DNA from: Lingula anatina
Taxonomy: Eukaryota; Brachiopoda; Lingulata; Lingulida; Lingulidae
Assembly: GCF_001039355.2 (NCBI RefSeq)
Contig: NW_019775648.1
Coordinates: 1-55,059, forward strand
Length of the DNA: 55,059 bases
Direction of reading: 5' to 3'
In this document: in pieces, positions 48,301 through 55,059 of the stretch
Layout of the letters: every line of letters begins with the position of its first letter
How positions within the stretch are numbered: the stretch's first letter is position 1
Made by a program: the position numbers and the translations under genes
Notes under the pieces: model-generated
What the model was told of the DNA's origin: nothing
Seen by the model: the letters and a program-made list of their open reading frames with translations, nothing else
Databases searched by the model: none

Positions 48301-51300
48301 TGATCACACTGGACGGATATGTTACTGACCCAGATGGGGTGAGTTATGCAGGACTGAGACAGTGGAGAGTGATTGAGTGAGATTTCTTGAAGATAGTAAC
48401 TTGTAAAATTTTAACGGGTGCAAGAAATTGACATTAACTTTAACCAGCTTCAGCAACAGAATTCTGTTGATTCTCAGCACCTCACTCTCTCTTCTGACTT
48501 TCCCTCTTCATTGTCGCAGACAATATCATTGGTGCCATTGTTTTGAAACGGGGAAATATGCAGTGTTGTTGTTTGATATATATGTACATCTGCAACATAT
48601 TGTTTCAATCAACTTGATTACTTAAAAAAAGAAAACCTTTCAGTTCAATTTGTAGATATATATCCTCATTAAGTATAATTTTTCAATTTTTTACATTTTT
48701 TGCAAAATATGCAAATTTGAGTTATGTTTTTGCCATGGCAGATGGCTAGTACGAGCCTGGATATCATGGTGACTTCAAATTCATTTTCACCCTTCATTAT
48801 CAGGATCACCTAACCTACACTCCAGAAGATGGCAGCACTCCTGGTGCCTATTCCTACTTCCTGCTCAGACAGGATAACGGAAAAATCATTGTTACTGGAC
48901 TGTTGAGCCAAGCACCTTCATCAACATATCGGGTAAGAAATTGGGCAGGAAAAATACTGGAGTCTGTTTAACAAAAAGAATTTCATCCCAAAAATTGGTC
49001 GTAACTTTTAGACTTCAATTTTAGTCTACTTTGATCCAAGATAAATCCATTTCAGTCAATTATGAGATAAAATTCATTCAACACACCACCTGTGAGCTAC
49101 AGTTTCCATAGTGCAACTGTATAATGAATGATTTATTTTTATTTTGATATTTATTCCATAAAGTTTAGAACAGCATTCCAAATTATTGCAGACTGATTTG
49201 GTACATTTGTCATCAACTAACTGTTTGTTATATTTTCAGTTTAACATAAGAGCCACAGACAATCGCAGACCGCAGCAGTCAGCATCAGGTGTAGTTATTA
49301 TCAATCTTATGGACGAAGAGAAACCGCCAGTTCAGAACATCAGCTACACCACCACCATTGATGACACCCATCTGGTCAATTCTGATGTGTTTGAATTACG
49401 AAATTCTGGGGTAAATCAGAGTTATATTTGAAACTTTTATGTTTCAGCCATGTCTTTTGGTTCCATGTGGATATCATAGAAATTCAGTAACAATTAGCAA
49501 ATTGAATGATATCAGAGTTGTTATAACTTACAAATGCTGATTAGATATTTGCCATTGATGTGACCGATGTATCATTAACTAATTTATTTTTGAATTTAAT
49601 GTTCAAACAAAAATGTATCTGTCTTTCTGTGAACTTCCATTTCTTTACTTTCTTTGAATATTTTTGAGGTCAGTAAGTGCAATAATGAAAGTTATGACTT
49701 TTTTGCTTAAAATTGTTGCTGTTCACACTACAGTAAGTGTGCGTCACTTCTGGCTTAATCAGTGGACTTAGACCCTGGGATAAATGGAACATTTCAGTTG
49801 TAACTTCAGCTTTGAAAGTTTAACACTTCTTTCATTATTTTGATAATTTTGAAAGTAAACTTGCATAATTGACAGTCATTTGTTCATTTTCAGAATGTCG
49901 TCCTGCGCTATGAGATGGCAGAGGAGCAGCAGCAATATCCTGCATCCTACTTCTTCCGGGTAACCCAAGATGGCCATGTGCAAGTGAAGCAAAGTCTGCT
50001 GAATGATGTCCAGCTGTCACCCAAGTACACTGTAAGTGCTATGTTGAGGATGATGATGATGATGATGATAATTATACCTATTACATTAATTTTGTTCTAG
50101 ATATTTTAGGCAAACCATTTGTGTTGACATGCATATATTAAGTCCTCTTTTAATTTGAAAAGATCATCATGAAAGATAACTTTCAATATTCCTTAATTGG
50201 TAAATGTGTGAGATTTAGAATTAGTTTTATTTCTAAATCATCTAAGAAAAGACTTTTGATAAAAACAAAACATTTTTCTATTCAATTCATGATTCATAAT
50301 ATATCCAAATGTAATATGAAATTGCAATCAGAACATTTTGAATGATCCTTTGAATCTTGCAAATAAAGAAACTCTTATTATCCTATAAAATATCATATTT
50401 TCAGCTCTTGGTTGCTGGATATAATGTGGCTGAGCCTGGGTCCGGGCCTCTTGTATACATTACTCTGTATGTCAATGTGCGACGTAACCAGGCAGGACCC
50501 CAGTTTAACCGGACTGTTTACTATAGCAACATCACAGACACACACCCCATTGGAGGTTTAGTTATCATACTACAAGGCAGGGATCCTGATGGCGTAAGTT
50601 AAGACTTGCCTAGCCTAGGGGATTTTAGTAATAGCCTTTATATTGTCTCAGTCAATTTTTAAACAGATTATAAATCTTAGAGAAAATGAGTCTTTGTTTC
50701 AATTTGCCATTATGGAAAAGTCAGAGGAAAAGCAACTTTCTGTTTTCATTCAAAAAACAATTGGTTGTATTAAGTTGAATTTTATAGCACATTGTTATTT
50801 GTATTTTATAGCTCACATGATGATGAATCAATATAATGATTTCTCCGTACAGATAAACTGTCAAAAACTTTTCTCTAAAACAAATGAAAGCGAAGGTAAT
50901 AATATTATACATAGGTTTGAATGTGGGTAGTCACATATTGGCATCTGTATATCTAGTTATATGTACTCATTACAGGGCTCCATTACATATAATCTGGTTG
51001 GAGATGAAAATGCCAAGGCACACTTCTTTGTCCACCCAACCACAGGAGAAATTATTCTGATCAAGTCTCTGGCAGATGTGACCACTTCATACTTTTATGT
51101 GAGTTCTTATATCATAATGCCTTACCAACTTGAAGAACTTTTATTCTGTGTTTTTCCTGTTTTTACAACTGAACTGCTGAAGTTTTTCATATAACTATTG
51201 TTATTATTGTAGATATGTGTACAGTACTGTCCATAGTACAAAGCAAATTTAAGCAAAAAAGGCTGTTTAAGGATGATTAAAGAACACACCGCATTTAAAT

Positions 51301-54300
51301 TACCATTGTCTATTTTTATTCTTTTTTACAGTTATTAATATACCTTTATTTATTAGCCACATATTAAGGAGATTTTGCCAATCTTTCAGCTTGTGATTGA
51401 GGCTTGTGATGATGATCGTCCTAAGAAATGTGTCAATCTCACCAGCACCATTAACGTGTCACGTAATCGCAACTTGCCACAGTTTACAAATGTACCTCAC
51501 ACCCTCAGTAACTTCCCACCTGGCGTGAACTCAGGATATATAGTCTATAGAGTACAGGCAATATACCCCCAGGGAGTAAGTATTAATTCTCTTATGTATT
51601 AAATGTTTTATAAATAAAATAATAATTGTAATTATTATAGCACATGATAAGTGCACCTCTTCAAAATAATTATATTAAGTAATATTAGTGGCCTGTGTAA
51701 TGAACAGAATAAAGCATAAACTAATTTCTTTGCTTCATAGAAATATGTCTAAAGCAATAATTTTTATCAGGATAATCAGGAAAAAAAAGAAAAGGAAAGG
51801 GAAATTATTCTGCTGGGTCCAAGTGTGCTCAGTACAAAAAATGTTGATTTAAATTACTTTCATATGAAAATATCTTAATGATAACAATAGTCTGTTTAGA
51901 AAGGTCATATTCGTCAAGGTGCAATAACTTTCAGGGAGATCTTGAGTACCAGCTAGTAGGAGAGGGTCCAGCCACACAGTACTTCAGAATTAACCAAACA
52001 ACTGGAGAGATTATTGTCAGACGTCCCCTGGATAGAGATATCTCTATGTATATTGTAAGTATCGTGAAATAACCATTTCTGTTGTCTATTGTGTAATTCA
52101 GTTGTGTTCAAGGTCCTTTGAGGAAAGGTTGAGTCAGAAATGCCGTGCTTCATATTTGGAAAAACATGTTTGGTCTCTTTGGGAACATTTTTTTATCATT
52201 GTACTGGCAGTGTTTTGATAGAAATATCTTAACTAAATATTAGTCATTGTTTGTCTCTGTTGAAACTATGCACACTTTGGTTGTGGATACAATAGATTTA
52301 CGTGTAGCTTTGTTCACAAAAGTCGTATTTAAGCTTGGGTTACATGTTTTATAAATATATCATCAATATTATTGATATAAATGTGCTTCATTTCCAGCTT
52401 AAAGTGCTTGCTAGGGTCATAGATCAACCACAGCTAAGCACAACTGGCACAGTGACACTGTTTGTAAACACCAATACCAAAGCCCCGCAGTTCAACCCTA
52501 GTGTTATTATGGTTCCAATTGATCCAGATCAACAAGTAAATACACCATTCCGCACAGTGACTGCCACTGATGAAGATGGTGTAAGTATATGATCTCTTTC
52601 TCACTTTTATCTTAAATTTGATTGTAGCAGCTAAAATTTATTTTCACTTTGTAGGTGAAAAAGCACATGCTTAAAAGAATATTGCTAGTAGGTGAAAAAA
52701 AAGTTGTCAGGTGTATTTTACTCACAAAAGTCAAAGAGGTATAGAATGTTATACATGTATAAAGAAATACATTGTGTTTGCAACTTTGAGCTAAGATGAT
52801 TTTCTATTTATTTAGGATGAGTTGACCTACAGTCTGATCATGGTGATCCCTGAATACTCCAGCCAGTGGTTCAGGATTGACCCAAATACTGGAGCAATAT
52901 CTCTTACAAATTCTGTAGAATATGACAACTCCACCCGCTATACTGTAAGTTTGATGACTGAAGTAATCTCTTTGTTCCATTGTCATAATTTTACAGATGC
53001 TTTTTGAAAAGAATGAAGTAATTGTTAAAATGGGTTTTTTAATGACTATCATGTACAGATATGGCAGTGTGTGTCCTTTGAATTTGTCAGATTCTCTTCT
53101 TAAAGTGAGACATAGAGTGGTTGGGTAAATCTTGGCAAAATGTATACTGAGACATCTATTTTAATGATTTTTCTGTCATTTTGCTTTAGTTACATTTTGT
53201 TACGTACCATGAAGCATTTGAGAATGTTCAAATAACCTTTTTCATTTTTGTTTTCTATAGTTGGTTGTCCAAGCAGCTGATGGCGGCTACCCCAGCCCTC
53301 AGTTTGGCTATGCCACAGTCCATGTGCTTGTGGACAGGATAGGCGGAATCAGTGTGTCTTCTTTCACTGCCAATATTTCTGAGTCACACCCAGTGGGAGG
53401 ATTTGTCAAAGTGATTACTGCTACTGGCTCTGGACTCAGAGTGAGTACCTGCCTTTTGATGTATAGATTAGTTATTCAGTCATATTTTGTATTATGAAAG
53501 TTTTAAAAATCTGTCAAATGATGAACAATTTAATCTAGTTAATGCTGTTTTTTCTCCCTCACAAAGTTCAAAATTCAGCCAGTCTTGTGAGAATACAGGT
53601 GGAGTTATTCTCAGTCTTTACTCACTGTATTCATACTCTAAAGCACATGACTGTAAATAAATTGATTGTATTTTCTTTCTTGCAGGGTTCTCCAAGGTTC
53701 CATATTACAGGAGTCTACCCAGCTCCACATTTCTTCTCCATTGTAGAAGACACTGGGGTGATCAGGGTGCACAGGTCATTGAGGGAAGACAGCCTGCAGC
53801 TTCCAGCGTTTATTGTAAGTGTATTAGGTGAAAAGATTGCAGTTGTGCCAGGAATGTGTTGGATGTGACAAGTGCGGATGTGTGTTAGGTGTGAAGATAG
53901 GGGATGTGCCAGAAATGTGTTGGGTGTGACAGGTACTAGATGCCGTACACTTCTTTGCATTTATTGTGCATGAAGCAAGTGGAACTTACAGTGGAATACA
54001 GGCCTGCCAGAATGTGACAGCCTTTTGGAAGATTCAATAATGTCATTGTAGAGGAAATAGTGTCTGTGTGTCACCCTTGAAATTGTAGCAGACTTGAGAA
54101 AATTGCTGGATCCTTTCTTGCCCATTTCTTGATTCATTATGAGATTAAGATGCATGACTTGACACTATTTTCTGTTTTATTTTTTATCCCTATTATTTAA
54201 TATATAAAGAACCAATACTTATTGTTCACAAACCATTTTTTTCACAGGTGAGAGTGGAGGTCTATGACTCTCTTTACCCAGAGAACAAAGCCTCAGCCAC

Positions 54301-54867
54301 TGGTGTCATCAATGTAATGCGGAACCCAACTGGACCCAGGTTCACACCACCCACTTACAACGTGAACCTGACTGATATCTCTCCAGGGGGGATGCTCATA
54401 CAGGTCTATGCTACTGATGAGGATGGGGTGAGGACAACATTATGTATAATATCCACACACAAGATTGTTACAATTATGATGTTTTCTTAATTGAAATGAT
54501 TAAAAGAATGCACAGTATTCTTTCTGATAAAATTTTGGTTGAACTTTTAGCCCAGATGAAAGAACCTTTTACATGTCAATATTAATTTGTATGGAAAATC
54601 ATAATAGTTATTCTTGAACATAACACAACACAGAGTTATAAAGTGTTTTTGAATTGTTTAATGTCTGTACAATTTTTGATATTTGTTTAAGCTTGTTATT
54701 AACATTACAAACATTAATATTTATTTGTTTTGTCTTGTTAGGATGACCTGAGATATACAATAGAGAGTGCTAATGATGATGGCCTCAACTTATTCCACAT
54801 TACCCCAGACGATGGTGTGATCTACATGAGGAAACCTGTCAGTGAAGCACAAAAGGATGAGTATACT
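26920..54867 (+). CDS. Very large cadherin-repeat protein, interior (52 exons)
   Basis: This is the overall span of one gene, open at both window ends: no signal peptide, transmembrane or cytoplasmic exon is visible. A exons carry the last strand of one EC repeat (LRVRAVDLGVP type), the linker, and the start of the next repeat up to ATDxDG. B exons carry the middle (LxYxIxG...YFxIDxxTGxIxLxxSL). All 52 exons are multiples of three in phase 0, 2622 codons in total as assembled; 24 EC repeats plus one that may be a duplicate. In place of the canonical DxNDN there is usually xRNxxxPxF; LDRE is absent; AxDxG and DxD are often kept. N-x-S/T sequons are frequent, as expected of an extracellular protein. 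It is probably a giant adhesion cadherin of the FAT-like or related kind, but the linker says divergent subfamily. Introns are mostly 250-1000 bp without other genes. Confidence 0.9.
27413..27544 (+). CDS. Cadherin exon 2 (type B, 44 codons)
   Basis: TPFNDISYFLIGDDSALSYF, then NLDQSSGIISLRRDL and a short tail ending FYR|GTAAGT. Keeps YFNLDxxSG but no LDRE. Confidence 0.88.
27967..28161 (+). CDS. Cadherin exon 3 (type A, 65 codons)
   Basis: LRVIAVDGGLPPKQFTATG, linker SLKMNIHAPII, NITEDHDVDESIG, ends ATDQDIR|GTAAAT. The acidic ITED resembles the PEN-type calcium motif. Confidence 0.88.
28522..28650 (+). CDS. Cadherin exon 4 (type B, 43 codons)
   Basis: RPENEVQYEILGGHEYFGIN, then ASTGVIYVKKWLRKD, ends GVYT|GTGCGT, a less common donor. 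Confidence 0.85.
29087..29275 (+). CDS. Cadherin exon 5 (type A, 63 codons)
   Basis: FLVTAYDKGYPRKQSQ, linker YVIRERQCPQF, NITDYSGSVDV, ends QAEDVGG|GTAAGT. Confidence 0.88.
29300..29493. mobile_element. Decayed copy of the GGCCCGTAGCCAG element
   Basis: 'aaaaaggtccactttttgag' and 'gttggctacaggcct' match the intact copy at 31460-31615. The left end is eroded. Confidence 0.45.
29673..29798 (+). CDS. Cadherin exon 6 (type B, 42 codons)
   Basis: TGGIDYTIIGDDAAPNVFQI, DQTTGRVSTKEGLAS, ends VKYQ|GTAAAA. Confidence 0.87.
30140..30331 (+). CDS. Cadherin exon 7 (type A, 64 codons)
   Basis: LRIQASNRAVVPCTTN, linker GVLRNFHRPVF, TTILETHPVNSP, ends ATDKDEV|GTTAGT. The donor is non-standard at +3; a donor 3 nt earlier is possible without changing frame. 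Confidence 0.82.
30735..30863 (+). CDS. Cadherin exon 8 (type B, 43 codons)
   Basis: RPDSVVVYSLVDSPDARFFE, LDEELGVLSLKQSI, ends TRYV|GTATGT. The TG of TGxI is replaced by LG. Confidence 0.86.
31237..31431 (+). CDS. Cadherin exon 9 (type A, 65 codons)
   Basis: FTATAKDKGNPPQTSR, linker NVLRNSHPPVI, ends EATDNDTR|GTAAGT. Confidence 0.88.
31460..31615. mobile_element. GGCCCGTAGCCAG element (TIR, MITE-like)
   Basis: 'aggcccgtagccag' is mirrored exactly by 'ctggctacgggcct'. The inverted ends extend with 'gggggttc' and 'gaaccccc'. 'tgacaac' flanks both sides as a possible target-site duplication. It is inserted 28 bp past an exon donor. Confidence 0.8.
31834..31962 (+). CDS. Cadherin exon 10 (type B, 43 codons)
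   Basis: PEFSTIGWEVVGSANSALYF, TIDQNGWVRVKKNL, ends INFL|GTAAGT. TG is replaced by NG. Confidence 0.86.
32410..32595 (+). CDS. Cadherin exon 11 (type A, 62 codons)
   Basis: VLVRAYDSGLPAKEAM, linker IVDHNRDRPIW, RILETQETHE, ends AEDSSAL|GTGGGT. The VDHN linker keeps some resemblance to DxNDN. Confidence 0.86.
32628..32958. mobile_element. TIR element, family 1, full-length copy
   Basis: 'ttaaagagatatttacaaca' at the left and 'gagttgtcatcccttcaa' at the right are inverted. Interior blocks match 1-253 and 46906-47239. It lies in the intron after exon 11. Confidence 0.65.
33173..33307 (+). CDS. Cadherin exon 12 (type B, 45 codons)
   Basis: PPFNEVEYKVIGRDQQAIDY, FGMEGRSLYLRKSL, ends DNFV|GTAAGT. 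Lacks TGxI. Confidence 0.87.
33635..33820 (+). CDS. Cadherin exon 13 (type A, 62 codons)
   Basis: IEILAYDKGTPSKNAS, linker GVDYNLYPPEF, ends TRDNDTV|GTACGT. Confidence 0.87.
34258..34395 (+). CDS. Cadherin exon 14 (type B, 46 codons)
   Basis: IPFNRTTYEMTGIYNTPDYF, GINPLTGMISLKPGV, ends KKFV|GTATGT. Confidence 0.87.
34866..35054 (+). CDS. Cadherin exon 15 (type A, 63 codons)
   Basis: AVIVVRDGGKHQSQKT, linker NVVCGGQGPYF, LSEDRGNGLV, ends TAQHFTQ|GTATGC. The DxD at the end is lost. Confidence 0.86.
35306..35437 (+). CDS. Cadherin exon 16 (type B, 44 codons)
   Basis: STDNTLVYRKSGSGSATQYF, IVNSGNGEITLIRSL, ends PFMQ|GTATGT. Confidence 0.87.
35882..36052 (+). CDS. Cadherin exon 17 (type A, short, 57 codons)
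   Basis: LTIEAEDQCGRIATIQ, linker region QIDRGTTGDGISF, NITEAQAINE, ends TANAG|GTAGGG. Shorter than most A exons, with the DxD motif missing at its end. Confidence 0.84.
36279..36330. repeat. (AAT)n microsatellite
   Basis: Trinucleotide repeat of about 50 bp directly upstream of the acceptor of exon 18. Confidence 0.95.
36343..36471 (+). CDS. Cadherin exon 18 (type B, 43 codons)
   Basis: VGVTYSIQSYGNILSYFNID, QLTGQVRLTQSIRN, ends PFYV|GTGAGT. Confidence 0.87.
36756..36932 (+). CDS. Cadherin exon 19 (type A, 59 codons)
   Basis: LSIQGRRGSATGVAT, linker NVLRNAYCPEF, FQVPENYPLAVG, ends AIDKDG|GTAAGA. It has a canonical PEN motif; the AxDxG is missing (IQGRRG). Confidence 0.87.
37237..37350 (+). 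CDS. Cadherin exon 20 (type B, shortest, 38 codons)
   Basis: DIVSYSILGNAANEFFFIDN, GTLLLRKSLED, ends RTFA|GTAAGT. The IDxxTGxI loop is contracted. Confidence 0.85.
37832..38017 (+). CDS. Cadherin exon 21 (type A, 62 codons)
   Basis: FTVRASDNQVPPCTRQ, linker QVTTNNTLPVF, sequons NTT and NIS, ends ARDSNQQ|GTAAGT. Confidence 0.87.
38478..38597 (+). CDS. Cadherin exon 22 (type B, 40 codons)
   Basis: GTLQYSIVGPPGDASYFNME, PNGRLTLRSSLGG, ends RTFT|GTAAGT. Confidence 0.87.
38767..38876. mobile_element. Short inverted-repeat element in an intron
   Basis: 'gatcagttgtcatccaatta' with following 'tcctcaggta' is mirrored by 'tacctgagga' and 'tgacaactgatc' (30-bp arms, few mismatches). About 110 bp, non-coding. 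Confidence 0.7.
39043..39228 (+). CDS. Cadherin exon 23 (type A, 62 codons)
   Basis: IRVVVFDSAFPDQRTQ, linker NVICSPRGPNL, ends ASHPTN|GTAAGT. DxD is lost at the end. Confidence 0.86.
39663..39785 (+). CDS. Cadherin exon 24 (type B, 41 codons)
   Basis: DSLTFKIIGDNQVNQWYYIE, SRTGQIYTRRPMKD, ends SSDE|GTGAGT. It ends acidic rather than in the usual Y/F-x. Confidence 0.86.
40351..40536 (+). CDS. Cadherin exon 25 (type A, 62 codons)
   Basis: FAVEVSDQCQPPKTAI, linker TILRSGAQPAF, ends ATDENLV|GTATGT. Confidence 0.87.
40918..41049 (+). CDS. Cadherin exon 26 (type B, 44 codons)
   Basis: NTINYRVMGQYPATQYFEMR, DPTSGLIYIKRSM, ends SAYF|GTAAGT. Confidence 0.87.
41525..41701 (+). CDS. Cadherin exon 27 (type A, 59 codons)
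   Basis: ICVAAYDSAFPNDQAI, linker TPLRNFARPEV, ends NATDADG|GTAAGT. Followed by the duplicated segment. Confidence 0.87.
42202..42321 (+). CDS. Cadherin exon 28 (type B, 40 codons), dup copy 1
   Basis: DELVYDLPNNSELRRAFFID, KTTGEIRLLTSLAN, ends GQFR|GTATGT. Identical in copy 2. Confidence 0.88.
42613..42813 (+). CDS. Cadherin exon 29 (type A, longest, 67 codons), dup copy 1
   Basis: FSVIVYERDNPSRVG, then TIHYGGSGGTSSCEISF where the RNxxxPxF linker should be, and VFVRTQLPRRSCVK|GTATGA. Two cysteines may pair. The DxD motif is missing. Confidence 0.85.
43254..43271 (+). CDS. Cadherin micro-exon 30 (18 nt), dup copy 1
   Basis: CAAGGAGATTCAACTGAG lies between 'tttattacag' and GTATGA. It is phase 0 and encodes QGDSTE. 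It lies between the A exon and the B exon of the same repeat and may be optional. The short length makes it less certain than the other exons. Confidence 0.55.
44009..44128 (+). CDS. Cadherin exon 31 (type B), dup copy 2
   Basis: Identical to exon 28. It would splice in frame after exon 30, adding one repeat if the duplication is real. Confidence 0.75.
44420..44620 (+). CDS. Cadherin exon 32 (type A), dup copy 2
   Basis: Identical to exon 29, including both cysteines and the Gly/Ser linker. Confidence 0.75.
45061..45078 (+). CDS. Cadherin micro-exon 33 (18 nt), dup copy 2
   Basis: Identical to micro-exon 30 (QGDSTE), with the same splice sites. Confidence 0.5.
45862..45990 (+). CDS. Cadherin exon 34 (type B, 43 codons)
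   Basis: GEFEFLLEATEPAASYFGVN, RTTGDIFVTKYLRD, ends TKFQ|GTAGGT. Confidence 0.87.
46289..46468 (+). CDS. Cadherin exon 35 (type A, 60 codons)
   Basis: LTLVVRDSADHEVTDS, linker DVTRNIHQPSL, EIPETQGVGTQ, ends GSDLDG|GTAAGG. Confidence 0.87.
46584..46709 (+). CDS. Cadherin exon 36 (type B, 42 codons)
   Basis: DELRYEITGTNQTRQYFYVI, PTEGGIYLKKPLQG, ends LFY|GTAAGT. Confidence 0.87.
46906..47239. mobile_element. TIR element, family 1, best-preserved copy
   Basis: 'ttaaagggataataactctt' at the left is mirrored by 'aagagttattatctctttaa' at the right, with one mismatch. TTAA at both ends could be a target-site duplication or part of the TIR. Its right end is 34 bp upstream of exon 37. Confidence 0.8.
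47274..47459 (+). CDS. Cadherin exon 37 (type A, 62 codons)
   Basis: FNVKVRDQRNPEKSST, linker RVSSENVPPQW, ends AADPDLK|GTAAGG. Confidence 0.87.
47752..47877 (+). CDS. Cadherin exon 38 (type B, 42 codons)
   Basis: GTLRYRLGPGVVPAPYFFTI, DEITGQVKVRNSLT, ends SVYN|GTAAGC. Confidence 0.87.
48156..48338 (+). CDS. Cadherin exon 39 (type A, 61 codons)
   Basis: LRVQAFDDGYPFNYNE, shortened linker TIPQQAPVW, ends VTDPDG|GTGAGT. Confidence 0.87.
48804..48932 (+). CDS. Cadherin exon 40 (type B, 43 codons)
   Basis: DHLTYTPEDGSTPGAYSYFL, LRQDNGKIIVTGLLSQ, ends STYR|GTAAGA. TG is replaced by NG. Confidence 0.86.
49240..49410 (+). CDS. Cadherin exon 41 (type A, short, 57 codons)
   Basis: FNIRATDNRRPQQSAS, linker NLMDEEKPPVQ, ends FELRNSG|GTAAAT. 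The linker is more acidic than elsewhere; DxD is lost. Confidence 0.85.
49894..50031 (+). CDS. Cadherin exon 42 (type B, 46 codons)
   Basis: NVVLRYEMAEEQQQYPASYF, FRVTQDGHVQVKQSLLN, ends KYT|GTAAGT. Confidence 0.86.
50405..50593 (+). CDS. Cadherin exon 43 (type A, 63 codons)
   Basis: LLVAGYNVAEPGSGPL, linker NVRRNQAGPQF, NITDTHPIGG, ends GRDPDG|GTAAGT. Confidence 0.87.
50976..51098 (+). CDS. Cadherin exon 44 (type B, 41 codons)
   Basis: GSITYNLVGDENAKAHFFVH, PTTGEIILIKSLAD, ends SYFY|GTGAGT. Confidence 0.87.
51390..51575 (+). CDS. Cadherin exon 45 (type A, 62 codons)
   Basis: LVIEACDDDRPKKCVN, linker NVSRNRNLPQF, ends QAIYPQG|GTAAGT. Two cysteines eight residues apart. Confidence 0.87.
51935..52054 (+). 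CDS. Cadherin exon 46 (type B, 40 codons)
   Basis: GDLEYQLVGEGPATQYFRIN, QTTGEIIVRRPLDRD, ends MYI|GTAAGT. LDRD is the closest match to LDRE in the window. Confidence 0.88.
52398..52580 (+). CDS. Cadherin exon 47 (type A, 61 codons)
   Basis: LKVLARVIDQPQLSTT, linker FVNTNTKAPQF, ends TATDEDG|GTAAGT. Confidence 0.87.
52816..52944 (+). CDS. Cadherin exon 48 (type B, 43 codons)
   Basis: DELTYSLIMVIPEYSSQWFR, IDPNTGAISLTNSVE, ends TRYT|GTAAGT. Confidence 0.87.
53261..53440 (+). CDS. Cadherin exon 49 (type A, 60 codons)
   Basis: LVVQAADGGYPSPQFG, linker LVDRIGGISV, NISESHPVGG, ends ATGSGLR|GTGAGT. Confidence 0.87.
53686..53814 (+). CDS. Cadherin exon 50 (type B, 43 codons)
   Basis: GSPRFHITGVYPAPHFFSIV, EDTGVIRVHRSLRED, ends PAFI|GTAAGT. 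Confidence 0.87.
54248..54427 (+). CDS. Cadherin exon 51 (type A, 60 codons)
   Basis: VRVEVYDSLYPENKAS, linker NVMRNPTGPRF, NLTDISPGG, ends ATDEDG|GTGAGG. Confidence 0.87.
54742..54867 (+). CDS. Cadherin exon 52 (type B, 42 codons), last seen
   Basis: DDLRYTIESANDDGLNLFHI, TPDDGVIYMRKPVSE, ends DEYT|GTAAGT. The gene continues beyond the window. Confidence 0.87.
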
Positions 54868-55059
54868 GTAAGTTTGTTGATGAAATGAGATACTGAATAC
54901 TATAAAAATGACAACAAAATGCTGTTAGATGTACAAAAACTAGAGCTGTGTTACCAAGACATCAATTAACAAAAATTTTGAAGTGAGAGTAAAACACCAC
55001 TGTCTATAAGGTATGGTAACTGTAACTCTAAATGCTTCCTTCATTTCACTTCTATAACA

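Overview
The window is nuclear DNA of an animal. It is AT-rich, has many short exons bounded by GT-AG introns, long (TA)n microsatellites, and several kinds of short inverted-repeat transposable elements typical of marine invertebrates. Gene content and repeat style would fit a lophotrochozoan such as a mollusc, but that is a guess; nothing in the sequence fixes the species. No bacterial or viral gene, rRNA or tRNA was recognised.

Left part (about 1-24.5 kb, + strand). A possible two-exon gene start lies at 445-703. After it comes an unusual gene with a 55-nt ATG exon at 4186-4240. This is followed by a tandem array of about 475-bp units (about 7735-13900) in which each unit carries one tiny exon. 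Fourteen candidates were found, twelve of 9 nt and two of 12 nt, each flanked by a strong 3' splice site (TTTCAG) and usually GTAAGTAT. Every one is a multiple of three. Read in phase 1, the phase left by the ATG exon and needed by the next exon, none has a stop. The gene continues through exons at 20863-24434 that encode an acidic region, a block with a GH...Y motif like a degenerate tyrosine-recombinase C-terminus, and a Myb/SANT-like WSxED motif. A second possible first exon at 19979-20012, in the same phase, would bypass the array. The last exon ends early at a stop just after a T5 run; one more T would keep a plausible frame open.

Middle (24.5-26.9 kb). Repeats and a 541-base N gap (25310-25850). 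The 3' end of the first gene and the 5' end of the next are both missing around it.

Right part (26.9-55 kb, + strand). This is the interior of a very large cadherin-repeat gene, open at both ends. I see 52 exons, all in phase 0: 25 'A' exons (57-67 codons) alternate with 25 'B' exons (38-46 codons), so each extracellular cadherin (EC) repeat is split over two exons. Two copies of an 18-nt micro-exon also occur. The usual DxNDN calcium linker is replaced almost throughout by an xRNxxxPxF-like linker, and LDRE is absent, so this is a divergent cadherin subfamily. A nearly identical 1.8-kb tandem duplication (41930-43735 and 43737-45543), joined by a single N, doubles one set of exons and may be an assembly artefact or uncollapsed haplotypes.

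The two genes share no obvious functional link. The strongest candidate for a new system is the amplified micro-exon array, which could produce combinatorial 3-4 residue peptide cassettes near the N-terminus of a possibly transposon-derived nuclear protein.
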